Source of the DNA: Anaerolineae bacterium
Lineage (GTDB): Bacteria; Chloroflexota; Anaerolineae; Aggregatilineales; Phototrophicaceae
Assembly: GCA_022820665.1 (NCBI GenBank)
Contig: JAJEFB010000014.1
Location: 62,001 to 126,000, forward strand
Direction: 5' to 3'
DNA: 64,000 nucleotides
The translations under genes and the position numbers were made by a program. Positions 52,783 to 60,870 of the stretch are shown here, in pieces. Positions within the stretch are counted from its first letter, which is position 1; each line of letters starts with the position of its first letter. A model generated the notes under the pieces. It ran no database searches. It was not told the DNA's origin and saw only the letters and a program-made list of their open reading frames with translations.

Positions 52783-54380
52783 TTGATATGATTCTCTTCA
52801 ACGGAAACATTATCACTCTCGACGCGCGACAGCCGAGAGTCACTGCGCTGGCGACGGCTTACGGGCGCATAGCAGCCCTCGGCGATGACAGGGAGATTCG
52901 TCGCTTGGCGGAGCCCGGTACGGTCGAAGTCAATTTGGATGGAAAAACAGTTCTTCCCGGCTTGTCAGACGCTCATCTTCACTGGGAGTGGCAATCTCGC
53001 GCCCTGCGCTCAGTCGATGTATTTGAAGTGCCCAGCAAAGAGATCGCATTGGATCGTGTAGGCGATCGCGCGGCTGCGACCCCGGCTGGTGAATGGATTA
53101 CTGGACAGGGTTGGGCTCAAGATATGTGGGCGGATCGCGCCTTCCCGACAAGATTCGATCTGGATGCCGTCGCTCCAGAGAATCCGGTGGTCTTGTTCGC
53201 GAAGAGCGGACACGCGGACTGGGTCAATTCCAAAGCGCTTGAAGTCGCGGGCATCACGACGTCAACGGCGGATCCCGAGGGTGGCCAGATTATGCGCGAT
53301 GGCGCCGGCGAAGCTACCGGAATTCTTCTGGAAACGGCGGGCGACCTGGTAAAGGCGGCGGTACCCGATCCAACAAGCGCGCAACTGGCGGATATGATGG
53401 CGGAAGCGCAGAAAGAAGCGCTCGCCTATGGCATCACTATGATCCATGATTTTGACGATCCGTCCTGTCTGGTTGCGCTGCAACTGCTGCGAGAGCAAGG
53501 CCGGCTAGGCTTGCGCGCGCTCAAGCATATCAACCTGAACTGGTTCGACGCGGCGCTAGAATCCGGAATCCGCAGCGGCTTTGGAGACGACTGGATCAGG
53601 TTCGGCGCGCTGAAACTCTTTGCGGATGGCGCGTTGGGACCGAAGACCGCGCTAATGTTTGAGCCATACATTGGCGAACCGGACAACTATGGCATGGCTC
53701 TGGTCGATAAGGAAGAGATGGTCGAACATGTCAGCCGCGCGAGCGAACTCGGTCTGTCGTCGACGATTCATGCAATAGGCGACAAGGCGGTTCACGACGT
53801 GCTGGATGTTTACGAAAGCGTCCGCCGCCAAGAAAAAGCGCGAGGCGAACCGCGAACAAGTCGCCGACACCGAATCGAACACGTTCAGATTATCCACCCG
53901 CAGGACGCGGGGCGCCTGGCTGAACTGGATATTATCGCCTCGATGCAGCCGATTCATGCGACTTCGGACATGACCACTGCGGATCGATACTGGGGCGATC
54001 GCACTGCCTACGCCTACAATCCGCGCATACAGTTGGATTATGGCGCGCGGATCGCATTCGGTTCGGACGCGCCGGTGGAGCCATTCAATCCCTGGCTGGG
54101 TATCCACGCAGCCGTCACGCGTCAGCGCAATGACTTGCCCTTAGAAGGATGGCGCCCGGAAGCGCGACTTGGCTTGCACGAGGCTTTGCTCGGTTTCACA
54201 CAAGGACCAGCCTACGCCGCCGGCATGGAAGACAGACTTGGCATGCTGTCGCTCGGCTATCTTGCAGACATGCTCGTCATAGATCGCGACCCCTACCAAC
54301 TCCCGCCAGAAGAATTGGCGGCGGTCAAGGTACTGGGCACGCTTGTTGACGGGAAATGGCGCCACCGAGTTTTCGATTGA
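52779..54380 (+). CDS. Amidohydrolase (YtcJ-like, Amidohydro_3)
   Basis: 533 residues from TTG 52779 in a TTGA overlap (ATG 52788 is an alternative). LPGLSDAHLHWEW carries the HxH metal motif; then SGHADWVNSKAL, LKLFADGALG (the lysine normally found near the metal is here), IHAIGDKAVHDVL, RHRIEHVQIIHP and FGSDAPVEPFNPWLGIHAAVTR, with the metal-binding aspartate in GSDAP. The C-terminal strands return to the small beta domain (GYLADMLVIDRDP). Members hydrolyse N-substituted formamides and other amides; the substrate is unknown here. Confidence 0.9.
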   Translation: MIDMILFNGNIITLDARQPRVTALATAYGRIAALGDDREIRRLAEPGTVEVNLDGKTVLPGLSDAHLHWEWQSRALRSVDVFEVPSKEIALDRVGDRAAATPAGEWITGQGWAQDMWADRAFPTRFDLDAVAPENPVVLFAKSGHADWVNSKALEVAGITTSTADPEGGQIMRDGAGEATGILLETAGDLVKAAVPDPTSAQLADMMAEAQKEALAYGITMIHDFDDPSCLVALQLLREQGRLGLRALKHINLNWFDAALESGIRSGFGDDWIRFGALKLFADGALGPKTALMFEPYIGEPDNYGMALVDKEEMVEHVSRASELGLSSTIHAIGDKAVHDVLDVYESVRRQEKARGEPRTSRRHRIEHVQIIHPQDAGRLAELDIIASMQPIHATSDMTTADRYWGDRTAYAYNPRIQLDYGARIAFGSDAPVEPFNPWLGIHAAVTRQRNDLPLEGWRPEARLGLHEALLGFTQGPAYAAGMEDRLGMLSLGYLADMLVIDRDPYQLPPEELAAVKVLGTLVDGKWRHRVFD

Positions 54381-54403
54381 TTTCAATCTCCTGCGCCGGC
54401 CAA

Positions 54404-55042
54404 TCAGGACAGCGCTGCCGAGCTGAAGACAACGCGAAACGGCCTGCAATATATCACCACGCTCCGATACTGGCTCAAATCGACTTCCGTTGGAATCTCG
54501 TAGTTTTGGTTGCCGACGTTACCCTTGAGCGAGCCAAGATGTACTTCATTGTTGCCCAGACCCGCAAAGGTGCTCGTCGGAATCTCGGTTGACAGATAGA
54601 CATGCAGATCCGGTCCATTCTTGGAGCGAAAGTCCTCAAATCGCAAGACGCGGTCACCGTCGGGCAATTCGTAGATCGTGGCTGTACCCACAGCGCCGTG
54701 GATGGGATCAATGTCGATGAACGAGCCCGATGAATGTACGAGTGGCTCGGCTGGCATATCGGGCGGGATCGCTTGCTGCTCTTGCGGCACGACAACATCA
54801 GCCCCGGTCTGCGCGATGGCGACCTCTTTCGCCATATCCTCGTTTTCCTTCGCCATTTCCACGAGCGCGTCTTTTTCCTCTTCGGGCATGTTGCGCACGG
54901 CATCGCGCTGTTCGGTGGTCAAACCAGGGAAAGCCTCGTCCACTTCATTTGTTACGAAGTAGAGCCAAGGTTGCGTAATGGCCAGACCCGCGACAACAAC
55001 GATGATCACGGCTATGCCGATGATGGCCCGATTCTGTCTCAT
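54404..55042 (-). CDS. DM13-domain membrane-anchored protein
   Basis: 212 residues. An N-terminal helix (about 7-28) anchors the protein. A charged helical linker follows (38-75: TEQRDAVRNMPEEEKDALVEMAKENEDMA, in part). The DM13 domain covers about 105-212: VGTATIYELPDGDRVLRFEDFRSKNGPDLHVYLS, then VHLGSLKGNVGNQNYEIP and VVIYCRPFRVVFSSA, with the conserved Cys199. DM13 is proposed to have a redox or electron-transfer role. It is divergent from thiol peroxidase, with a shared 136-bp promoter region, which fits a redox function. Confidence 0.82.
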   Translation of the reverse strand: MRQNRAIIGIAVIIVVVAGLAITQPWLYFVTNEVDEAFPGLTTEQRDAVRNMPEEEKDALVEMAKENEDMAKEVAIAQTGADVVVPQEQQAIPPDMPAEPLVHSSGSFIDIDPIHGAVGTATIYELPDGDRVLRFEDFRSKNGPDLHVYLSTEIPTSTFAGLGNNEVHLGSLKGNVGNQNYEIPTEVDLSQYRSVVIYCRPFRVVFSSAALS

Positions 55043-55084
55043 GTGGATTCTCCCTTAGCTTATGCGAAAACAATGGTGACTATG

Positions 55085-55137
55085 GTATCACCTTGATACA
55101 GATGGCTATCGGTCTATAATTCTCATAATAACCGATA
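55085..55137. promoter_or_regulatory. Promoter of thiol peroxidase with two inverted repeats
   Basis: The promoter is TTGATA (55093-55098), 16 bp, TATAAT (55115-55120). A perfect dyad GTATCA-CCT-TGATAC (55085-55099) covers the -35. A second, TATCGGT-N17-ACCGATA (55107-55113 and 55131-55137), brackets the -10. Both would put a repressor over the RNA polymerase site, and possibly over the divergent DM13 gene. Confidence 0.6.
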
Positions 55138-55178
55138 CAAAGTAAATATCCCATTAGCGGAACAAAGGAGCAAAGGAA

Positions 55179-55691
55179 ATGGTACGCAAAGGATTAATGG
55201 TGGGCGATAACGAACATCATGTTCAAAACGAGATGCTTCAAATCGGAACAAGCGCGCCGGACTTTAATCTGATTTCCAACGACCTGAGCGCGAAGTCCCT
55301 CGCCGACTATGGCGACCAGGTCAAGATCATAAGTGTGATTCCATCCATCGACACCGGCGTTTGTTCCGTACAGACGCGGCGTTTCAACGAAGAAGCGGCG
55401 GCTTTGGACAATACAGTCATCTTAACCGTGAGCGCGGATATGCCCTTCGCGCTGGGCCGCTTCTGCAGCGCGGAAGGCATCGAAAACACAGAGACGCTAT
55501 CAACGCAGCGGGACATGAAGTTCGCCGATGACTACGGCGTCCACGATACGGAATGGCGGATTTGCCAGCGCGCGGTATTCGTGATCGACCAGAGCAACGT
55601 CTTGAAGCACGCGGAATACGTGGACGTCATCGGCGACGAGGTTGATTACGACGCTGCCTTGGCGAAAGCGCGCGAGTTGGCTTCCGGCTAG
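55179..55691 (+). CDS. tpx: Thiol peroxidase, Tpx-type peroxiredoxin
   Basis: 170 residues. It reduces hydrogen peroxide and organic peroxides with thioredoxin as electron donor. The peroxidatic site is PSIDTGVCSVQTRRF (Cys62), preceded by the conserved Pro and Thr; the resolving cysteine is Cys96 in RFCSAEGIEN. Both match the Tpx pattern, in which the cysteines lie on separate helices and form a disulfide within one subunit. ATG 55179 follows an AAAGGAG-like site. The M29 aminopeptidase gene lies 26 bp downstream. Confidence 0.94.
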   Translation: MVRKGLMVGDNEHHVQNEMLQIGTSAPDFNLISNDLSAKSLADYGDQVKIISVIPSIDTGVCSVQTRRFNEEAAALDNTVILTVSADMPFALGRFCSAEGIENTETLSTQRDMKFADDYGVHDTEWRICQRAVFVIDQSNVLKHAEYVDVIGDEVDYDAALAKARELASG

Positions 55692-55717
55692 GTCGGCTCG
55701 AGAATATTGGAAAAACC

Positions 55718-56821
55718 ATGAGCGATACAAGACGGCGAAAATTGGCGCGCTTGCTGGTTGAATACTCAACCCAGGTGCAGCCGGGAGATTGGGTAGGGAT
55801 ACTTGGCAACTTTGGATCCTTGCCGATTTTGCGCGATATCTATGAAGCGGTAATCGACGCTGGCGGCTTCCCCAGCCTCTTTGTCGAGGACGATCAGATG
55901 CAGCGCTATTTGTTGCGCAATGCCAACGACGATCAGATGCAGTGGATAGATCCGCGCATGCGGTTGTACGTTGATGAAGCGGATGTATACATCCGGGCGC
56001 TGGCGGAAGAAAATACGCGAGCGATGACGGGCATTGACGCGAAGCGATTGCAGATGCAGCGCGCTGCCCAAAGCGAGATACTCCAGACAAGACTGCAGCG
56101 AAGCTCCAAGGGAGAATTCCGTTGGGTGGGAACGCTCTTTCCGACCCAGGCATCGGCTCAGGAAGCCAATATGAGCTTCGAAGAATATGAAGACTTCGTC
56201 TATCGCGCCTGCTTCTGCGATCATAGCGACCCGGCGGGAGAATGGCGCAGGCTAAGCGCAATGCAGCAGCACAAGGTCGATTACTTGGTCGGCAAGAAAC
56301 ATATTCAGTTGCATGGACCCAACATCGAACTTGAATTGAGCATTGAAGGCCGTCGCTTCATCAATAGCGACGGCAAGCGCAATATGCCCAGCGGCGAGAT
56401 TTTCACGGGTCCTGTTGAAAATAGTGTCAACGGCTGGGTGCGCTTTACCTATCCGGCGATTGTCAGTGGCCGAGCCGTTAGCGGCATTGAGCTGACCTTT
56501 GAAGAGGGCAAGGTGACCCGCGCGTCAGCCGAGATGAACGAAGATCTGCTCCAGGCTCAGTTAAACACCGACGACGGCGCGCGCTACCTGGGTGAATTCG
56601 CAATCGGCACCAATTTCGGAATCGACCGCTTTACCGGCAGCGTCCTCTATGACGAGAAGATTGGCGGTACTGTTCATATGGCGATCGGCATGGGCTACCC
56701 GGAGACGGGCAGCCGCAATACCAGCGCCGTCCATTGGGATATGATTTGCGACATGCGGACGGATAGCTCAATCACCGTCGATGACGAACTCTTCTACGAG
56801 AACGGCGCCTTCACAATTTAG
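55718..56821 (+). CDS. M29-family aminopeptidase
   Basis: 367 residues. Metal-dependent exopeptidase of the AmpS/aminopeptidase T type. The N-terminal domain has VQPGDWVGILGNFGSLPILRDIYEAVIDAGGFP. Likely metal ligands lie in the C-terminal half: NMPSGEIFTGP (Glu), LGEFAIGTN (Glu), GTVHMAIGMGYPETG (His) and SAVHWDMICDM (His, Asp). These positions match the di-metal site of M29. It follows tpx closely and may share its promoter. A large hairpin follows. Confidence 0.9.
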   Translation: MSDTRRRKLARLLVEYSTQVQPGDWVGILGNFGSLPILRDIYEAVIDAGGFPSLFVEDDQMQRYLLRNANDDQMQWIDPRMRLYVDEADVYIRALAEENTRAMTGIDAKRLQMQRAAQSEILQTRLQRSSKGEFRWVGTLFPTQASAQEANMSFEEYEDFVYRACFCDHSDPAGEWRRLSAMQQHKVDYLVGKKHIQLHGPNIELELSIEGRRFINSDGKRNMPSGEIFTGPVENSVNGWVRFTYPAIVSGRAVSGIELTFEEGKVTRASAEMNEDLLQAQLNTDDGARYLGEFAIGTNFGIDRFTGSVLYDEKIGGTVHMAIGMGYPETGSRNTSAVHWDMICDMRTDSSITVDDELFYENGAFTI

Positions 56822-56855
56822 TCCCCGAATAACCCGTTGAGACCGTGATCAGATC

Positions 56856-56890
56856 GGCGTCAGCGACGACAGAGTCGCTGACGCCTGTTC
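56856..56890 (+). terminator. Long hairpin after the aminopeptidase gene
   Basis: GGCGTCAGCGAC (56856-56867) and GTCGCTGACGCC (56874-56885), a perfect 12-bp stem. The tail TGTTCCCTTT is a weak T-run. Confidence 0.6.
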
Positions 56891-57074
56891 CCTTTGAGCG
56901 ATTTCACATGCCGTTTCCGCGTCTTGCTTGCGTCAGTCATGCGACTGGACTTGTGCCTGTCCGCGGCCGATTTATGCTGGTCTTGGCTTGCGAGTTTTGC
57001 GAGATTCGCCCATTATCGATAGCTATACATTGAGCCGCTGAAGACAAAATCATCAACTGCTAGGGGAGCGCTGC

Positions 57075-59231
57075 ATGTCCAGTATCGCATCGATGCCAAA
57101 ACCTGCCCAGCCGGGTAATCCGGTTGTCGCGATTGCCAATACCAAGTCGGCATACAGCAACGTCCGCCGCGGCCCCGGCATTAACTATCAAGATGTTGGA
57201 GATTTGATGGATAATGCGCTGGTCGTCTATTATCCGGATACGAAAACGCCGGGAAACTGGGTCTGGGTGGAGAAGGCGGGTTTGCGCGGATGGGTCTATG
57301 CCGGATACATCGAATTCATTCCCGCTATTGGCGCGGCGCCCTCGCCACATCCACCGACGCCATATGATGGCAAAGTCGCGCTTTGGCACTGGAAGGGAAG
57401 TGCCATCCCCGAAGATTCAATCGAACAACTGCTCAGCAACATCAAATCTCGCAGTCCAAACGTGAACCAGATTTGGGTCAAGATCACCGAAGGCAGTGAC
57501 TGGATGGGCGAGTTCGATAGCAGCGATCTTGCGATATCAGGCGCGAGCGCCATCGATACATGGGTAAGCGCCTGTCAAAGCGCCGGACTCGAGTTTCATG
57601 CCTGGTGCGTACCGCATGGCTTGGATGCGGAGGCGGAAAGCGCCATTCTAATCGAAGCCTGCGGGCGCCCCGGCGTCCATTCGCTGATTCTGGACATTGA
57701 GCAGCCGCCAGGCTACTGGCAGGGCGGAGAAGCGGGTGTCCGTCCCTTCATGCTCGCGCTTCGACGCGGGCTGGGCACGAACTTTCATATTGGCATAAGC
57801 GTGGATCCGCGTCAGCACAACAAGGCGGCGATTTTCCCCGACGCCTGGAATCCCTTTGTCGATAGCGTACATCCACAGACTTATTGGGCGACCTTTCGCA
57901 GATCGGTCGAAAATACGCTGAGCGATATGTACGCCGCCTGGGGCGGATACGGCAAACCGATAATCCCGGCTTTGCAGGGCAAGGCGCCCGTTCAAGAACA
58001 AACGGAGGCGCATACGCTTGCGACGCAGCAGCACGGCGCAAAAGGATTGAGTTGGTGGCGCTACGGCGTGATTTCTCAGTGGACGGCGATCAACACGGCA
58101 ATTGAGTTGACTCAGTCCCCAGCCGACCCGAGCCTCGAAAACATTGAGAACTTCACGGATGAGGTCACTATTTTGCCCGCTGGCCAAGGTTTCCGCAGCG
58201 GGACCTATACGGGCCAGCCTGAATTCAATGTGCGGCAGAATACCTGGGGCTGGGACTACCTGCATACAACTACGGAAGTCCGGACGAGCAAAGTTTGGGC
58301 GGAATGGCGGGACGATCTGCCACAATCCGGGCTATACGAGATCTCCGCATTTATTCCCAGTCGATACTCGACTACGACGCGCGCGCGTTACAAGGTGCAC
58401 GGCATCGTCGGCACCGACACCGAAGTCGTAATCGACATCAACCAGCATATCAACCGCAATACCTGGGTGCCCCTGGGCATATTTGATTTGGATCGCCGCA
58501 TGCCCAATGCCGGGCGCGTCTTCTTGAATGACGTGACCGGCGAGGAGGGCAAATCGATCGCTTTTGATGCCGTGCGTTTTCGCCGAATTGTTTCTACCCC
58601 GCCGGGCTATACGCCCGCCCCGGACCCTGGCAATCAGCCTTCATCGCCACCATCCAGCGGCGGGGACAGGCCTAGCGTGGTGAACGGCGTATATGTCGCC
58701 GATGGCTACGACTCGCCCATTGGCACCACCCAACAACGCAATGGTCCCGATGTATGGCCCCACGGTTGGCGGGATGCCTCTCCCTTTGGCAAGCTGTATT
58801 TCATCGGTACGCCCAGCGAAGCATATCACACCGGCGCCGACTTGAATTTCGGTCGCCCCTATGAAGACCGAGGAATGTCGATTTATTCTTGCGCTAGCGG
58901 CGTCGTCACATTTGCGGCGCGATTAAGCATTTGGGGGAATCTGATCGTAATCAAGCACGATCCATTGCACAAACCCGGCGGGGCGGTGATATACAGCCGC
59001 TATGCGCACGTACAGAATATGCGAGTGGTAGTGGGCCAGAGGGTTGCGCGTGGGGAACGAATCTGCGAGGTTGGCGACGCTTTTGGGCGCTTTGTACCCC
59101 ATTTACATTTTGATCTCAGCCCAACTACTATGTTCGAGAATCGGCCCGGGAATTGGCCCAAGCTCAACTACGACATGTTGATGAGGCACTATATAGATCC
59201 CTTGCAGTGGATCCGGAGGAATAGACCATAG
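57075..59231 (+). CDS. SH3b - TIM barrel - golvesin-like - M23 peptidase fusion
   Basis: 718 residues from ATG 57075, preceded by TAGGGGAG. No signal peptide or membrane helix is visible. Order: SH3b-like domain (about 17-75, SAYSNVRRGPGINYQDVG); TIM-barrel part resembling glycoside hydrolase-like domains (about 86-345, KVALWHWKG and LILDIEQPPGYW); golvesin/xly-like beta domain (about 372-515); P/S/G-rich linker; M23 (LytM) endopeptidase (about 560-700) with zinc ligands His585 and Asp589 in HTGADLNFG, and HLHFD (His676, His678). M23 enzymes cut peptidoglycan peptides. All ligands are present, so it looks active; how it leaves the cell is unclear. Confidence 0.85.
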   Translation: MSSIASMPKPAQPGNPVVAIANTKSAYSNVRRGPGINYQDVGDLMDNALVVYYPDTKTPGNWVWVEKAGLRGWVYAGYIEFIPAIGAAPSPHPPTPYDGKVALWHWKGSAIPEDSIEQLLSNIKSRSPNVNQIWVKITEGSDWMGEFDSSDLAISGASAIDTWVSACQSAGLEFHAWCVPHGLDAEAESAILIEACGRPGVHSLILDIEQPPGYWQGGEAGVRPFMLALRRGLGTNFHIGISVDPRQHNKAAIFPDAWNPFVDSVHPQTYWATFRRSVENTLSDMYAAWGGYGKPIIPALQGKAPVQEQTEAHTLATQQHGAKGLSWWRYGVISQWTAINTAIELTQSPADPSLENIENFTDEVTILPAGQGFRSGTYTGQPEFNVRQNTWGWDYLHTTTEVRTSKVWAEWRDDLPQSGLYEISAFIPSRYSTTTRARYKVHGIVGTDTEVVIDINQHINRNTWVPLGIFDLDRRMPNAGRVFLNDVTGEEGKSIAFDAVRFRRIVSTPPGYTPAPDPGNQPSSPPSSGGDRPSVVNGVYVADGYDSPIGTTQQRNGPDVWPHGWRDASPFGKLYFIGTPSEAYHTGADLNFGRPYEDRGMSIYSCASGVVTFAARLSIWGNLIVIKHDPLHKPGGAVIYSRYAHVQNMRVVVGQRVARGERICEVGDAFGRFVPHLHFDLSPTTMFENRPGNWPKLNYDMLMRHYIDPLQWIRRNRP

Positions 59232-59277
59232 TCGCTGCATGTTTCTGGGATTCCTGCGCGTCAGAGCTGCGGCGAGC

Positions 59278-59583
59278 TCAGAACAGACCCCAGTCGCTTG
59301 CCGCGCCTTCTTCCATCATGCTGGGGTCCCACATCTCCATACCCATTTCGATGGTCGTTGGCACGCCCAAGAAATCTTGCGCTGTGCGGCGCGTTTGCTC
59401 CAACAATTGAGGCGCATATGGGCAAAATGGCGTGGTCATGATCATGTTGACATGCGCGCGGTCCTCTTCTATGTCGACACCGCGGACAAGACCCAACTCG
59501 ATGATGTTCATGCCGATTTCCGGATCAATGACGGATCGCAAGGCTTCGTAGAGTCCGGCTTCCTTTTCAACCGTTTCCTGCAT
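59278..59583 (-). CDS. MIP18/DUF59-family Fe-S assembly factor (SufT-like)
   Basis: 101 residues. Typical DUF59 layout: LYEALRSVIDPEIGMNIIELGLVRGVDI, then HVNMIMTTPFCPYAPQLLEQTR with the conserved cysteine in TPFCP, then PTTIEMGMEMWDPSMM. Such proteins aid maturation of Fe-S proteins, and the family includes SufT and PaaD. The gene is divergent from sufC, with 471 bp between them containing a repeat and strong regulatory features, which supports a link to the SUF system. Confidence 0.88.
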   Translation of the reverse strand: MQETVEKEAGLYEALRSVIDPEIGMNIIELGLVRGVDIEEDRAHVNMIMTTPFCPYAPQLLEQTRRTAQDFLGVPTTIEMGMEMWDPSMMEEGAASDWGLF

Positions 59584-59680
59584 AGGTTTGTTCCCCCCGC
59601 GCGTTGAGTCTGTAAGTCCTCAAAAGACTGCCCAATTCAACCAGACATCACTGGCTGTGAAGGCATGGAAAACTATCAGT

Positions 59681-59779
59681 TATTTTTGAACCCTCTTGCT
59701 CGCGCAAGAAGACAGCTTCTTGTTTTGCGTGAGCGCGACATTCCTGGGTTCTTCTTGCCGGTTACGCGCCGAGCGGCTT
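59681..59779 (+). repeat. Interspersed hairpin repeat, copy 6 (covariant hairpin, tail type B)
   Basis: TATTTTTGAACCC, hairpin TCTTGC-TCGC-GCAAGA (59694-59709), AGACAGCTTCTTGTTTTG, CGTGAGCGCGACATTCCTGG and the tail TGCCGGTTACGCGCCGAGCG. Three stem pairs differ from copies 1-3 on both arms. Confidence 0.82.
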
Positions 59780-59828
59780 TGGATGCTTCCCGCGCTCAAC
59801 GAACCTAGCATAGTACAGCGTCCCTTAG

Positions 59829-59867
59829 TTGTCAATCAGGTCGGCATCTGACAATTCTGACCTGATT
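59829..59867. promoter_or_regulatory. Overlapping inverted repeats upstream of the suf promoter
   Basis: AATCAGGTC (59834-59842) is repeated inverted as GACCTGATT (59859-59867). TTGTCA (59829-59834) is repeated inverted as TGACAA (59849-59854). There is no T-run, so regulator binding is more likely than termination. Confidence 0.45.
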
Positions 59868-59952
59868 CTATTGTTGATCTGATACCATTAGCGGATTGTT
59901 TCGTTCACCAGTCAGAAAAGCGCCGATCACATTCAGCGTCGCTTCTACCGCA

Positions 59953-59981
59953 TTGACATGCTGAGAGGGCGCTGTTATACT
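59953..59981 (+). promoter_or_regulatory. Strong sigma70-type promoter of the suf operon
   Basis: TTGACA (59953-59958), 17-bp spacer, TATACT (59976-59981): a perfect -35, a near-perfect -10 and ideal spacing, the best promoter in the window. Confidence 0.85.
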
Positions 59982-59995
59982 GCGAACAAGTTCGA

Positions 59996-60022
59996 GTCGG
60001 TTATAGAGTAAATTTAACCGAC
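59996..60022. promoter_or_regulatory. Operator-like dyad downstream of the suf promoter
   Basis: GTCGGTTA (59996-60003), 11 bp, TAACCGAC (60015-60022): a perfect 8-bp inverted repeat starting about 8 nt after the expected transcription start. A repressor here would block elongation. The half-site TAACCGA also occurs at the tpx promoter. Confidence 0.6.
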
Positions 60023-60054
60023 ATTAAACTACAGTGAGAGGAGATACGCCAGGA

Positions 60055-60846
60055 ATGGTAGCGACGTTGGAAATACGCAACCTCCATGCGAGCGTGGACG
60101 CGGAAGATGATCTGATTTTGAATGGGGTCAACCTGACCATAAGGCAGGGCGAAGTCCACGCGCTTATGGGACCAAACGGCTCCGGCAAAAGTACGCTGGC
60201 CAACGTTTTGATGGGCAATCCCGCCTATGTTGTGCGCGAAGGGCAAATATTGCTCGATGGCGAAGATCTGTTAGAGATGGAAGCCGACGAACGCAGCCGC
60301 GCTGGCTTGTTTCTGGCATTTCAGTACCCGGTGGCGATACCCGGGGTGACGCTGGGCAACTTCTTGCGCCATGCCATAAACGCGCGTTTGAAGGCAGAAG
60401 ATCCGGAAAGCAAAGGCATCCCGATCCCGCAATTCGCGCGTATGATGCGCCAAAAGATGAGCGCCTTGCAGATTGATCAGTCCTTTGCCGGCCGCTACCT
60501 CAACGAAGGATTTAGCGGTGGAGAAAAGAAACGCGCGGAGATCTTGCAGATGGCTGTGCTTGAACCCCGGATCGCTGTGCTTGATGAGACCGATTCCGGC
60601 CTGGATATCGACGCTCTGCGAATTGTCGCTGACGGGGTCAACTCGCTCGCCGGTCCCGATATGGGCGCACTGGTGATCACACATTATCAGCGCATTCTCA
60701 ACCACATAAAGCCGGACTTCGTCCACGTCCTGTATGATGGTCGTATCGTGGAAAGCGGGGGACCTGCGCTCGCGCTCGAGCTGGAAGAAAAAGGCTACGA
60801 ATGGGTGCGCGAAAAGCATAGTATGCTGCAAGCTGCCGAAGCCTAA
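60055..60846 (+). CDS. sufC: Fe-S cluster assembly ATPase SufC
   Basis: 263 residues from ATG 60055 ([14 protein letters not shown]); GAGAGGAG lies about 10 nt upstream, and an in-frame GTG at 60034 overlaps that site. ABC-type ATPase that drives the SufBCD scaffold. Walker A is GPNGSGKST (about 39-47), the signature [11 protein letters not shown] (about 153) and Walker [15 protein letters not shown] (about 172-185); the catalytic glutamate follows the aspartate in DET, and the switch histidine is in LVITHY. First gene of the suf operon. Confidence 0.96.
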   Translation: MVATLEIRNLHASVDAEDDLILNGVNLTIRQGEVHALMGPNGSGKSTLANVLMGNPAYVVREGQILLDGEDLLEMEADERSRAGLFLAFQYPVAIPGVTLGNFLRHAINARLKAEDPESKGIPIPQFARMMRQKMSALQIDQSFAGRYLNEGFSGGEKKRAEILQMAVLEPRIAVLDETDSGLDIDALRIVADGVNSLAGPDMGALVITHYQRILNHIKPDFVHVLYDGRIVESGGPALALELEEKGYEWVREKHSMLQAAEA

Positions 60847-60870
60847 ACTTAGCCCAATGAGGTAAGCAAC

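Larger units (their letters stand above)
59584..60054. other. Divergent intergenic region between the sufT-like gene and sufC
   Basis: Contains repeat copy 6, overlapping dyads (59829-59867), the strong sufC promoter and a downstream operator-like dyad. No gene. Confidence 0.65.
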
